NCBI GenBank assembly: GCA_949152475.1
Contig: OX424555.1
Location: forward strand, 10,434,868-10,498,867
Length of the DNA: 64,000 nt
Origin: Terebella lapidaria
Taxonomy: Eukaryota; Annelida; Polychaeta; Terebellida; Terebellidae
Direction: 5' to 3'
Position 1 is the stretch's first letter. Every line of letters begins with the position of its first letter. A program made the translations under genes and the position numbers. Positions 43,040-54,910 of this stretch are shown here, piece after piece. The notes under the pieces are model-generated. The model did no database searches, was not told the origin of the DNA, and saw only the letters and a program-made list of their open reading frames with translations.

Positions 43040-43590
43040 AATAACACAAACGATTGCTGGTTAAGTTTGGTGTTCATTATGCATGAAAATCAATCTAGAA
43101 TTCCTGCCACAATAATACTAGTCTTTCACGCATAGTCATGAACAAGTAGTAAAACCATGAAACAAATTACCTAGCTCAGGAACGAACACAAGTTATGCAG
43201 AATTATACTGGCCTAGGTCAGAAATCATCAAGTCATCACAACATAATACTTGCATTTTGCACATGTAAATGGTCACGAAAAAAAAAACATGGGACAAATT
43301 AACTAGTTCAGGAATCAGCAGAAGTCATCGCAATATAATACTGGCATTTTGCACATGTAAATGGTCACGAAAGAACAATAAAACCATGAAACAAATTACC
43401 TAGCTCAGGAATCAGCAGAAGTCATCACAAAATAATTCTGGCATTTTGCACATGTAAATGGTCACGAAAGCTCAGGAATTGGCACAAGTCATTGCAGAAT
43501 AATACTGGGTCACGAACAAACAAGACCATAAAACAAATTACCTGGCTCAGGAATTAGCACAAGTTAAGACATAATAATAACACACATGAG
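43040..43590. repeat. 97-bp tandem array 3' of the transposase
   Basis: About five units contain ATTACCTAGCTCAGGAATCAG, GGCATTTTGCACATGTAAATG and GGTCACGAA, with a spacing of 97 bp between well-preserved copies (43311 and 43408). The word GGCATTTTG echoes the terminal inverted repeat CAGGCATTTT, so these may be subterminal transposase sites. Confidence 0.75.
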
Positions 43591-43596
43591 AGTCAT

Positions 43597-45966
43597 TCAT
43601 GGCTCATCGTCCACTTCAGTGTCAGATTCGAGTTGATGCGAATTTGTACAGGAAGATCCCTTGCAGTTTCCACAAGCGGTGCTGCATTCGATGGCATGTT
43701 TTTTGCAGGTGCAACGCATGGTGCTGCAGTCAGATTGACAGTTGCATCTGATGACACGTAGAATGTTTTCTGGAGCAGGCCCTAGATCTGTCTGGACAGC
43801 TACATAGCCCTCGTCACTTTCACTCCATCCCCACTCGGTGGGTAGGAGCTGCGGTTGAACCCCTTTCCACTCCTGCACTTGCAAGTATACACGCAAGCTG
43901 TGATACTTGGCTGCAGCAGATGTTGGTGGTAAGCTTTGTGGTTGCACAGTGGATGAGCTGGAAGCTACTTTTTGACAGAAGCGCTTATACCTCAGAGAAT
44001 CCAGTGTGTCAGAGGGCTTTCCATTGTACAGGAGCACCAATGCCACTTCACCAGCAGCCACAACATCTTGCATGGAAGCACCTTGTCTGTCAAAGATCTG
44101 AGCTTGCTGTCGGAATGTGTCGCTTGCTTGAAACTTCTTCAGAGATACTCCTTTCCCAATTCCATGTAGGCGAGATGTCGTGTCGCACCCGAGGATGGCA
44201 TGGATGAACAAGATGTTACTGCAGACATCTGGGCCTAGTCGTGTTTTGGTGGCCTTGATGTCCCAGACACGACACTTCTTTGTGGTCTTTTTCGGCTCTG
44301 GGCAGAAGAACAAGTCATGGGATGTCAAGCTAGCATGGTGGCACAGAAGGATGAGGAGGTCTGTGTCATCACCGACTAACACAGTCTTCGTGACAGTGGC
44401 ACTTTCCACAGCTTTCTGCACAATCAGGAGGTCAGCATCTCCTGATGCATGGTACGTCTTGCAGTTCTTGTTCTGAAGATCTTCACTCAGCATGTCAATG
44501 AGCTTCTGCTTGTTGTGTTCGTTCGCCAAGAACTGATCCTTTTTCATAGTCAGTTGCATATCTGCCGTGAATGTCACTGTTGCCCCAGAACTCTTTTTCG
44601 TCCGTCGCCGGTGTGCCATGTCTTTTGTCGAGCTTTGTCCATACCCATCAAACACGATGATCGCCTGGCCTTGGTGCCTTGTCACGTAATCAGTGTATCG
44701 ACAGCAAATGTCCCTGTATGAAGATCCCTGTGACCATGGGATGCGCTGAACTAATGCGCCACCATCCAGTACATACTGGGCACCATCTGTCATCGAAGGA
44801 ACAGGTTCCAGGTTTTTCCAAATCGCATCAGCAAGGACTGGTTTGTTTGGTTCACGAAGGAGTAGAGATGTGTCGATCAGGGCAGGTGGATGACTGCAAA
44901 GTTCATATTTGAAATATGATTCAAGGTCTGGTGACGTTCTCGCAACAGTGATTAGTCTTTGGAACAAGAGCTGTGGATCAATCTGAACGTCATCACCATC
45001 GATCTTGCAAGTTGATTTCGCAGCAAGAGTGACTGCCCGACCTTTGCGCTTGAAACTGTACTCTGCAGGAGTTTTGCCATCCATGGACTCCAGAATCGAT
45101 GACCCAACTACTTTGGCTGCATCAGCATTGACTGCCTCACCAGCATGGACCCCGGTGGCAATGTTCCTTAGAGATGGGTCAGAAGAGAATGGGGTTTTAT
45201 CCTGGAGATACTGCAGGACTGACATCGTATCCCTCCAATCACGAGCTTGTCTGGTGTCGGACAGGTCCTTGTTCTGCTCTCCGGTGTTGTAGTTCACGCC
45301 TGTCAGGTCTTGCATTGCTCTGTTTACTTCGGCGCAGGCAGGCATGGATAGCAGCCAAAGCAAACGCTGCTCTTCGGTCATCCCACGTCCTCTTGTAAGG
45401 CCCCCACTTGTTTTCAGACTGCGCATTAGCACTTGTTCGATGATAAGATCAGACGACAGGCCTGCCCACAAGCGATCGCTTCTTCTGATGACATGGAAGC
45501 CCTCGGCAAAACGCTGATGGATATCTGGATGTTGTGCTTGGAGGTCCAACATCTGCTGTAGATATAACCTTCCACACTTCGTATAGAGGTTGTGCCCTGA
45601 GGCTGCCATGTAAGGCAACATTTCCTGGATAGCTTGTAGATGCAGTAACCAGTTTCCGGTTCGTTCCGCCTCGATGAACTTGCGTAAGATGTCCACCATG
45701 GTCATGTACTGAACCCAAAGTGCACTGGTCCTGGAGGACTCCCTTTCAGACTGCATGAGTTTTTCAAGGCGATCGTTCATCGTTTTCAAGGAAGCAGACT
45801 GGCCTAGGTCATCCACAGTCGTCGCACCATCTATCAGCTTTTGGAACATGGATGCTGCTTCTCTCAGAATCTTCCAACGGATCTTGTTCTGGTGTCGAAC
45901 TTTCTGATTGGTGGTCCACGCTAACGTCCTCAACTGGGATGTTCTTACTTGGCAGAGAGACACCAA
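43597..45966 (-). pseudogene. Academ-like transposase, C-terminal part: XPG/FEN1-like nuclease and Cys cluster
   Basis: The longest intact frame is 789 codons; the first codons overlap the upstream frame in a different phase, so true similarity probably starts near residue 30. Residues about 75-250 are a conserved-looking helical region. Residues about 430-610 have the signatures of a PIN/FEN1-XPG nuclease: IVFDGY (D440), GDADLLIV (D510, D512), GDDTDLL (D533, D534, D536) and LGCDTT...GIGK (D595 with the helix-turn-helix word). These Asp residues would bind catalytic metal ions. Residues 741-773 form a dense cysteine cluster (CNCxxxC...CTC...CGNC) similar to CXC/TSO1 domains, likely zinc-binding. 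A single-base shift separates it from the middle part at 45809-45966. It could be a domesticated gene instead, but the terminal repeats argue for a transposon. Confidence 0.75.
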
Positions 45967-47671
45967 ACAATTTGGCCAACATTAGGGCATTGAGGGCTGA
46001 ATCGATGATCATATGTGCACGAACTGCACGAGCAATTGCCTTCCCGCTCAACATATACACCACCGCATTAGGTGCATATATCAGTTCCATCACATCTTGG
46101 AGCCCAGTTGAAGCCATCAGGTGGCCGATGCAGCCCAGGAAGCTCATGAGTGTGTGGAAACCACCCAGACGTACGACCATGCGTCTCAACCTGCTTCCCT
46201 CAGGTTCGGAGAGGATCATCGTGACAGCCTTCCACCAGAGGGGTTGGTCGAAGGTGACAACAGCTGTGACCCTGTGGCGCTCTGCATGTTCACTGATGTA
46301 GTTCAGGGTTGAAAACATGCAAGTACTGTCATTGGGATCCATGTCGATCATTGGCAGAAAGAAGACACCTGACTTGCCAGGGTGCGAGCCCTGATGCACG
46401 AGCTGCATCATACCGGACCAACCCGGTCTAGGTTTTCCGAACAGGATGGATGTTTTCCACAGAATGTTCAGGTGTGAAGTGCTGCTCTGGGCATTGATGT
46501 GGAACAGCTTTTGGTAGACTGCTGCTGCCATACCATCACGTTCTGCTCTGTGGTACTGGATCTGTAGCCTTCCAACCATGGATATGTCTTGATGTGTGAC
46601 CTTGACTCTTGGGATCATCGTACTTGCTTTGGTTGCTGGAGTGACAGTGGCAATCATTCCCATTCCGTGAAAAGTACCATGTCCATCCAACGTGCGGATA
46701 TTATGATCGACGTTATCCGCAGCATACTGCACAAATTCTGTGGACAAATTTGTGATATCTGTACCATGAGACTTGGCAGCATTCTTCTGAAACTGCTGGA
46801 CTTCCACGTATGAACAACAGAATCCATGGCGATGTAATGAGTCGATAAGGAAGCGAGAAGCGAAATGATGATGTAGTTGCACACCAAGTCCAAGCTGCAA
46901 TGGCGCCAACAACACACGGGGTCTGGCAGCTTGCATCATTGCTTGTCCAATGGAGGCGACTTTTAGTTCCTTCTTCCCAATGAAGAGTTCTTCAAGCAGC
47001 ATCTTGAGAGTTTCGGGGATGAACTCCAGGTTGATTCTTTCGGATTCCAGATCTTCGCAAGATGGGTATTGCTCATGTGATGTTGTAACGGCTTTGATGT
47101 ATTCTCTGATTAATTTTGCTGCCGTCTTCACCAGCATTAGTTTTTCGTCATTTGGGTTGATCTTCTGTTGGCTATAGTACTCTTGGAGGATAGCTTTAGC
47201 AGTCGCCCTGAAGGTCACCACATTTTGCTTCCCATTGATCTCTGTTTGGATGATTCTCTCCCCGAAGTGTTCTTCCAGCTTTGCTTTCATGTGTGGATAG
47301 CTATATGCGTCTGCTCCAGTCCCTTGCAGCTTTTGTTCCATTTGGGCAATGAGGTCAGTGATAGTGAGCTGTTCATCATCGTTTTCTTCCAGGTATCTAG
47401 CAACCTCGATGAATGCTTCAGTCCGCAGTCTGTTTTGAGGTCGTCCAGATTTCACTTTCTTGCATGTTTCAGTGTCATGCTTTTGTGCCAAAGGAGTCTG
47501 TTTGTTCGTCCGAAAATTGACGCTACATGCTTGGTGATAGACAGCATCTGCAGCATGGAGGTCATGTACATGCAAAAGTCGGGCACGGACAGTGTCTGAC
47601 CAGCTGTCACCTCGCTCATCACATGTTGTCAACAAACTCTGTTTGCAAGTGAGTGTTTTGACAGCATACAC
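45809..47671 (-). pseudogene. Academ-like transposase, middle part
   Basis: This frame has 620 codons and begins two codons after an in-frame TAG; its first codon is GTG, so it has no start of its own. Near the beginning a Cys/His pattern (CDERGDSW ... DAVYHQACSVNF) completes a zinc-finger-like module that starts in the upstream segment. Farther on are TFDQPLWWKA (Asp about 475), RLGGFHTLMSFLGCIGHLM (about 501-519) and a conserved-looking MELIYAP. D319/D322, D475 and E529 are candidates for a metal-binding triad, but that is inference. The useful similarity probably ends near residue 600, after which the tail is out of frame relative to the nuclease part. Confidence 0.7.
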
Positions 47672-47677
47672 AGCATC

Positions 47678-48016
47678 CTAGATCTTCCTTTTCCGTCCAA
47701 GGTCTGCTGGTCTACCACAGAACAGACAGTCTGTCTGGAAGTCAAACTGTTCCTCAGAGGATCTGAGTACCTGTCTCTCTGTGCTCACGCTTGGTACTGC
47801 TGCTTCTTCTTTGGCAGCTCTTGCAATCTGCTGGGGATTACAGTATTTCTTACGACACTCGTGGTGGACCTGGCTAGGTAGGCTGCTGATAGTGTCATTT
47901 CTTGCGTTGCTAGCCTGGTTGATGCTTGAGCTACCCTTTTCCCCAAGGACTGCTACTTTGGTGTTGTCTTCTCCAACTGGTTGGCTGCAAATGGCACACT
48001 GGTCACACACATCCAT
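47678..48016 (-). pseudogene. Academ-like transposase, N-terminal part ending at in-frame TAG
   Basis: The frame from ATG 48016 encodes paired cysteines (CDQCAICSQPVG, then HHECRKKYC and CLFCGRP), a zinc-finger-rich N-terminus. TAG at 47678-47680 stops it. The middle part continues in the same phase directly after, so one nonsense codon splits the protein. A pyrimidine-rich TTCCTTTTGCAG just before the ATG (about 48024-48035, minus strand) resembles a splice acceptor, so an upstream noncoding exon is possible. Confidence 0.6.
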
Positions 48017-48043
48017 GGCATGTCTGCAAAAGGAATATTGCAA

Positions 48044-48437
48044 AATATCAAAAGATGGATGCCAATAGGGAACATTTGGAACAAGGGATCAGCCATCAGG
48101 GAACAAGATGGATGCCATCAGGAATGTTATGCCCCCAGTCCCACGGTGTAATATTTCAGTTTCTGGTGCATCAAACACCAACAAATTCAAGTACATCTGT
48201 TGAATATATTTCATCGTATGAAATATTCTCTATGTACTTTGAAGTGCTGTTCACACGGACCGATGGAATTAGGACGGAAAAGGCCAGGTGGACGGATGGA
48301 CAAACAGCCCAAATGCTACATGTCCTGCCATGTGATTAGATGACCAAATCTTATAGTTGTTCTGATAGCCATCAAATGTATTTGTTATTGAAGACTATGT
48401 GAAAAAGTGCGAAGTGGATGCAAACCAAGGTATAGAC
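48044..48437. other. Presumed 5' region of the transposase gene
   Basis: Short direct repeats of GATGGATGCCA with CAGGAA occur at 48052-48125. No further gene or clear promoter element was recognised. Confidence 0.4.
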
Positions 48438-48858
48438 CCTAAAATGAACGTTCTAGGTTGAATTTGAAGGTATACACATTTTTAGTAAAAAATAGTCTAA
48501 ATTTGGTGTCAGTGTTGAATTTATTCTCCACAAGGAATATCTAAATTGTATTTATTTTGGTCTAGGAGTCTTTGACCATAAAAACCTAGATATATAGACC
48601 CTAAAATGAACTTACTAGGTTGACTCTATCCGAAGCGATGCGCATTTTAGTAAAAATCGTCTAAATTTGGTAGCCATCTTGGATGTATTATCTGTAAGGA
48701 ATGTCTCAATTGTATTTATTTTGGTCTAGGTGGAATCCTTGACCATGAAAACCTAGGTATAAACCCTAAAATGAACATCCTAGGTTGATTCTGTCCGAAG
48801 TTATGTGCATTTTAGTGAAAAATCGTCTAAATTTGGCGGCCATCTTGGATTTATGCAA
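48438..48858. repeat. 160-169-bp tandem array within the Academ-like element
   Basis: About two and a half units begin CTAAAATGAAC(N)TNCTAGGTTGA at about 48440, 48600 and 48769. Shared words include CGTCTAAATTTGG and TTGTATTTATTTTGGTCTAGG. Confidence 0.85.
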
Positions 48859-49093
48859 TAATAGACGTGGAATCAATACCCAGTATCAAGTATTCCGAGC
48901 AAACAAAACAGGGTCCGTTATCCAATCTCATAGTCCGGGGACAGAAAGTCATATCAGGCATACGAAGTGAGAGAAAACAAACAGGGAAACTCATGAACCC
49001 CCGTAAATGGCCATCAGGAGGTGAAATCAGGTGTTCCGGAAAGAGTGAGCATTTCCTGCCCCACTAGTGGCACCCGTCATGAATTCCCCAAAA

Positions 49094-49815
49094 TTAACAT
49101 GAAAATAGATCTAGTTGCATGGCAGACATGGATTTGCTGTATTTATCAACCAGATCATGATGACGTCCATAGAATTTCTTGAACGCAGCGATAAGTCTTG
49201 GTAAAACATATCCTTGTCGTAGCAGTTTAGAGACTAGCTGGGCACTTCGATAGACAAAGTCCTCATATTTGCAACTAGCTCTGGAATAGCGTATAAGTTG
49301 AGAAACAAACACACCATATACCGGTGACATAGGAATGTTGCTGCTTAGAAAAGGGAAATTGACTATGGAAAAATTGAAATCATCACGTTTGTCATATAAT
49401 CTAGTTGACAGGTTAGAATCATTATCAATCTCCAACCTCAGGTCTAGATAGTTGGAAAAATTAGCGGATTCTGTAGTATCCTTAATTTCAAGTTCCTTAG
49501 GATATATGACATCCAAATAATCACCAAACTTGGGATATTTAGCGACAATACATCATCTATGTAACGGAAAGTGAAATTAAAATTACATGTTAGTTTCTTA
49601 GAACCTCCTCTTTGTAAATGTTGGATAAAATCTGATTCATATGAGTATAAAAACAGGTCTGCCAATAATGGTGCACAGTTTGTACCCATGGGAATACCAA
49701 TAGTTTGTTGAAATATTCGACCACCAAATTCCACAAAAATATTATCAATCAGAAAATTAACCATATTTACCACATCTATTTCAGTATATTTGTATGGATC
49801 ATTTGGAAACTTCAT
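49094..49815 (-). pseudogene. Penelope-like reverse transcriptase fragment
   Basis: Two overlapping minus-strand frames (49444-49815, then 49094-49516) form one RT with a frameshift just after the active site. Motifs seen are IGIPMGTNCAPLLADLF, FTFRYIDDVLSLN (the catalytic YIDD), then in the shifted frame NYLDLRLEI, YDKRDDFNFSIVNFPF, VSQLIRYSRA and FYGRHHDLVDKY. The set is typical of a widespread invertebrate RT family that I place with Penelope-like elements, with some uncertainty. The N-terminal fingers and any endonuclease are missing. It lies between the transposase promoter side and the right TIR of the Academ-like element, so it was probably inserted there. Confidence 0.75.
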
Positions 49816-49959
49816 TTAATACTTTATTTGGATAGGTACTGTATGTGTGCCATACAATATGTAATAAAATGTAACATTTGACATATTTTGTAGACCTGTG
49901 CTGCTAAAAAATGGAGCTACCCCAAACTTTGAGATTTTCTCAGGGCGCCCATTTTGAAA

Positions 49960-50100
49960 ATTGTGATTTTGACATATTTCGCATGATGGGATTCCTTAAG
50001 ACTTTTTTCCTGTTATAAAGTGAACATTCATGATATCGAATCAACAGAATTTGTTTCTGTTGCAATTTGTTTAAGGTCAAACCACAAAATGCCTGTACTA
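49960..50100. repeat. Right terminal inverted repeat of the Academ-like element
   Basis: Ends AAAATGCCTGTACTA at 50100, followed by ATG. Inverted match to 42413-42562. Confidence 0.75.
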
Positions 50101-50111
50101 ATGATAACTTA

Positions 50112-50558
50112 GGCCAAATAAAAAAAAATATTTTGGTTCTGGTTATTGTGGTCCCCGAAAAAGTGATGCGACGACGCGATTTTCTTTTTTTTTTATTTTC
50201 TTTTTTTTTTTTGAGCTAAAATTGGCGATCAATGACTGATCCGGTCAAATATGGCCCATTTTCCCCTAAAATTGGCTGTCGATAAGCGACCCGGTTGAAT
50301 TTGCCCTGTTTGGCCAGCCATACACCAGTTTTGCAATGTCAAAGACACTCGGGGTCATTTGACTCGGATCATTATCTCACCGAAATCGATGTACGGGTGT
50401 CAATTTCCTAAAAAAAAAAAAAAAACGAAAATCGGCTCTCAGAAAGTGATGCGCGCGATATATATTTTTTTTTTCGTTTTAAAAAAAAAACGAGTGATGC
50501 GCGGGGTTCAAAGTGACGCGCGCGCATAACCAGAACCATAATACTTTTTTTTTTGGCC
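50112..50558. mobile_element. PIF/Harbinger-like MITE with TTA duplication
   Basis: Terminal inverted repeats of about 35 bp (GGCCAAATAAAAAAAA, then GGTTCTGGTTA, with the reverse complement at 50520-50558) are flanked by TTA at 50109-50111 and 50559-50561. The inside contains A/T homopolymers and GCGCGC words. Only nine bases separate it from the Academ-like element. Confidence 0.85.
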
Positions 50559-50561
50559 TTA

Positions 50562-51580
50562 CTATCGCTATGTGTGATTAGCATGAGGAGCAGCAGCCTT
50601 TGCAGGCTCGATGGCAGCTTCAATCATATCTGACCAAGTGGTATGCAACGCATACCATGCCTTAATTGATCAACAATGCAGTCGATAATGGTATATCAAC
50701 AAGCAAGGTGAACATCCTCAAATACTTTTTGAAGAGGCCAGAAGCAGAGATTCTGAAATTATAATTATATCTGTCCAAAGAATATAGTCTCAATTTTAAT
50801 CCCAGTGTAGTGCTGAGTGGGAGTTTAATGGGATGAACACATACTATATGACCATGCTGAAATACCAATAAGTCGGCTGATGTGGTCACAAAGCCATCAG
50901 AAAAAACATGAATAAGCAGCGCGATTTATCTCATTACCCTGATGAGGTTTATCCACTTAAGTTTGAAAACTTTCCACCGTTCGACACAGTGATGAAGGTC
51001 TTCAAAGATGATAGAGTAAGGAGAGTGACGCTGTTTACGTCAGGAATAGACTTTGTTTAGCGGATTACGATCAAGGTCATGAATGTAGCCAGCAAGATGT
51101 CAAGTCAATCTCAGGAGTTCTAAATATAGTGACAATAGGTGGGTTGTTAAGGGAGTCAAGTATTTTTGCGTCTATTTACAACACTAGCGTACGATGTAGG
51201 CCTACACGAGCTCTATATGGAAGAAGGTCATGATCTGTATTGAATTTGGAATGTTTACAGTGACACCGTGACAGTGTCAGTGTCATTTTACTAATTCATA
51301 TTTTTAATTTAACCGGCTCGCATGTCAATATGTACTGTTGATCCCACGATTTTGTTTTAGTGAATGTGATAATACATTGCATCCAATGTCACGTTGCACT
51401 TGCAGAATCACACGTTGCAGAATGTGATTTTTCTACGCATTTGTATGATATGCAAATTTGAACATCCTAATCATACTAATAGTTGTACCCGACTTAGCAA
51501 TTCTATCATAACCCATCAAAATATCACTCCTTTGATTGTTACGCAATCTGTCATGAAATATATGATGCAGGCATAGGTAA
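50562..51580. other. Intergenic stretch without a recognised gene
   Basis: AT-rich, with only short open frames on both strands. I saw no domain, repeat or RNA signal that I can support. Confidence 0.6.
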
Positions 51581-54130
51581 ATTAGTCTCAAGTAACATTT
51601 GATGTCACTTGAATTCATAGAGTAGTGAGGTTTTTTTATGGTTCAAAAATTGTAAAGTTATAAATGAATACACATATATTATGTATAAATTATTCTGTCT
51701 GTGAAGTATATGTATAAATTATTCTGTCTGGTTAAATCATGTCAGGACCGTTAGACACCGGACATCTGAGTTTGGGGTTGTGTCGTACACCGGTACACCT
51801 TTCTCTTGACTCGTGTTACTTTTTGTGTACATCAGACACATATTTAATCATCAGTGTTCATTTTTTCAAAACGGTGTTATTTTCATCGCATTTCACGTAA
51901 CAAAAACGAAATTACATCAAGCATGACAGGTTTGGTCGACACTGAAGACTCTATACAACATTAACACATGTTTGTCTTTCTTTTGATTAACGATTACACC
52001 TATTTTTTCATACTTTATTGAGGAAAACAACGTCTACCCCCGTTCAGCTTGGCGTTTCCCATTCGAACATATCGTTTCCCAACCGAAAAATATCGTTTTC
52101 CAATATCCTGTGCCGAAACGGATTCCGGACAGTGGTATAACAGTTGGTCTCGTATTTCATATGTACAAAATTTTCCGTTTCCCAATCGAAACAGCATCGA
52201 TTACCAACCGGCGCCTTCTCCATACGTATCGTTTACCCAGCGAAACATCAATGGTTCAGAAAATCAACAAATATTTATTAATGAGACGATGTAAAATGTG
52301 TCTTTTCGGTGGGGATCATGTAATACACCTTTCTCTTGACTCATGTTACTTTTTGTGTGCATCAGACACATATTTAATCATCAGTGTTCATTTTTTCAAA
52401 ATGGTGTTATTTTCATCGCATTTCATGTAACAAAAACGAAATTACATCAAGCATAGCAGGTTTGGTCGACACTGAAGACTTTATACAACATTAACGCATG
52501 TTTGTCTTTCTTTTGAATAACGATTACACCTATTTTTTCATACTTTATTGAAGAAAACAACACCTACCCCCGTTCAGCTTGGCGTTTCCCAATCGAACAT
52601 ATCGTTTCCCAACCGAAAAATATCGTTTTCCAATATCCTGTGCCGAAACGGATTCCGGGCAGTGATAATATAACATACACATATCTGAATGCATATACCA
52701 ACTGATAAGATGTGGAGTTCCCTTCTCTCTTCATTGATTGTCGCTGTGCTCATCTTATATACAGTACGATTGGCCCAGCCTTTATATATTCGTGTTGGAC
52801 GGTTCACTGAAAGAACCAATGAAAGAAAACAAGAATATGTTATAATGGAAAAATCAAAATTGATCGTTGATAGGACGCCAACAATAGGTTTTATCATTTG
52901 ATCAGAATTATGTTGTCCATTCAGTTGTCAAAGTTACATTAAGAATCAGCGGTAAATGGAACTCTGGAATTGTAAATTCACCAAACGCTATTCCGGCACC
53001 TATTAACGCATCCATTGAGTACAAAATACAAATTACTCATGAGCTCCCTGGAACTTTCTGACAGTGCATATTGCAAATTCCAATATTTATGTTATTTTTC
53101 GCAGATGTGTCACAATTGCCCTGAATCATTGATGGGCTTCTCCTTTGTTTGTTTGTGTGTCAACCAAGTTCCATATTAAAATTGTGCTATTCATGGAAGA
53201 AACTAGTACAATCAGCCAATTATGCGAAACTGAAATATTACATTATCATTTTGTTTCCGGATTTCGTAAAACATTCTCTTGAAATTTCTCTCGTTTCTCC
53301 CGTGGATAAGCTGTGTATTTCACCGTGTGAATTATGGCGAGAAGGTGAGATATAGAGAATTTTTCATATTTCACCACGAACAAAGGCAAACACACAGGTA
53401 TAAATACTACTTTCTACACAACACGATAAAGCTTTTATAGGAAGACATCCTGGTTGGTTTGCTGATTCAGGACGGTTATATGATATCTCTTCTGCCCGAG
53501 TCATGACAGTTTGAACATGCCACCTGATCGCCAAAAATTGATGGGGTACCTGCTGATGTCATGTGCTTTTGGGGCTCTGAAACAGTCTATTATGCCCAAA
53601 AAGTACAAAAAACATCATGTCCATTGTCTGCATTATGCAAAAACAAACATGACAAAGTTTTAATGCAACATTATTACGTTTTTGTATGCATATGGCAGAG
53701 TAGATTGTTTCTATGGTTTATCTATACCCGAATTACATGGTGGCGATTCTGGTGGCAAACAGGAACCTCATTCACTTGGGGTAAGTTAAATTACTTACAG
53801 ACCAAGTAATCCCTGTCGGGGGGAGACAGTTTCCAGAATACACCCAAATAGGTGGGCTCCGCTGGACACATGGCTGGATACCTTCGGTGATTGTCCAAGA
53901 CTGACACGTCTCTGGTATGCCTGGAGAGATATGGCAGTATACTTTTTGTGGTCGGTCAAGACTGAATCATCCCTGGTGAACGGACAGTAATCACGCTAAA
54001 ACAGAATGTCCCCAGTCCCCTTAGACAAATAGACCCGCGTGATTTAGATCTGGAGCTTTATCCATTTTACCTTGATTGATTGCAAGGTATTGTTATCCAC
54101 GAGATGATACATCAGTTATTCATGACAGTC
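51581..54130. repeat. Segmental repeat, copy 2 (partner 1-1825)
   Basis: The block matches 1-196 and 611-1825, with a different middle section and a GTATGCCTGGAGAG-containing insertion near 53915. The part from about 52670 also represents dispersed repeat unit copy 5, which is continued through 54911-55620. Confidence 0.85.
51795..52664. repeat. 530-bp tandem duplication, 1.6 copies
   Basis: ACACCTTTCTCTTGACTC starts at 51795 and again at 52325, and both copies run through TATCGTTTTCCAATATCCTG to GATTCCGG(A/G)CAGTG. The second copy stops there. Short words of the form CGTTTCCCAATCGAA recur several times inside each copy. Confidence 0.9.
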
Positions 54131-54910
54131 AGGCGTTTTACTTGCCGGAATCTAAAGAATTCGGCAAGTATGTTGGTTTGTTCGTGGATTTGTTTGAGGA
54201 TGTGTTTGTTTGTTTGTGTCCAGCCTAGCGTCCACAATTCTTACGCGATTTCCCTCAACTTGATGTGCATATTCTCTAGGACACCGGCCAGAAAACGTCC
54301 TATTTTGGTGTGTCTAGGTCAAAGGTCAAGGTCAAGCAAAATGGCGAAAACACATAAGTGGCCATAACTTCGGTTCTAATGGTCTTAGAGACTTCAAATC
54401 AAGTTCATATTGTAGATAAACTCGAGTTCTATCTTTCGTGACCGTGACCTTGACATTTGACTTTGACCTTGAGAAGTTCGCCTGAGGTCGAATATTTGAC
54501 CTTGAAGGTCACCTCCTCCGATTTTCGATCTGATGCTTGGAAACGATGAGGAACCTGTCTCTCATGCTCAATGTCAATTTTTAGCCCGATCGGCCAATTC
54601 GTTTTGGCGTAATTGACGTTTCTATGGCAATGAAATCGGTCCCATTGTAAGCGAAATTGCATGTTTCAAGCTGTCCATGCTGATAAAAGTGTCAATAATG
54701 TGCGTAAAAATCTAATGATACACCCGTTCATAGCCAAGGATGATTCTTTTGTTCCAGGGAATTTCAAGGTCAAAGGTGGGAAGTCAAGGTCAATATTGAC
54801 CCGCAAGTGAAAACCATGTAGGTCACTATATCTCAGGAAGTAAGCAAGATAGAGACACGGAAGTAAATCCACACTATTGCACTCACTTAGCCTAACAACT
54901 TTTGTATTTG
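54131..54910. repeat. Insertion rich in GGTCAAGGTCA words
   Basis: This block interrupts the dispersed repeat unit at CATGACAGTCAGG. It contains AGGTCAAAGGTCA at about 54331, TGACCTTGACATTTG and its inverse several times, and the low-complexity TTTGTTTGTTTGTG at 54206. No gene is supported. Confidence 0.6.

Larger units (their letters stand above)
42413..50100 (-). mobile_element. Academ-like DNA transposon, 7.7 kb
   Basis: Outer ends are TAGTACAGGCATTTT and AAAATGCCTGTACTA, a perfect 15-bp inverted repeat. Weaker inverted similarity continues to about 150 bp, for example ACCTTAAACAAATTGCAACA near 42450 in inverted form near 50060, and AAAGTCTTAAGGAATCC near 42518 against 50000. Flanks are ATG at 42410-42412 and 50101-50103. 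Inside, a minus-strand gene (43597-48016) encodes an XPG/FEN1-like nuclease domain and an 8- to 9-cysteine cluster. As I recall, the Academ superfamily is defined by a transposase with an XPG nuclease and a Cys8 motif and by 3-4 bp target duplications; this copy fits on all three. It also holds two tandem arrays and an RT fragment. The gene is broken, so this copy is probably not autonomous. Confidence 0.7.

Noticed and set aside
47678..47680. TAG in the Academ-like gene as programmed readthrough
   Set aside because: A frameshift lower down and a single UAG without a known readthrough context make pseudogene decay more likely.
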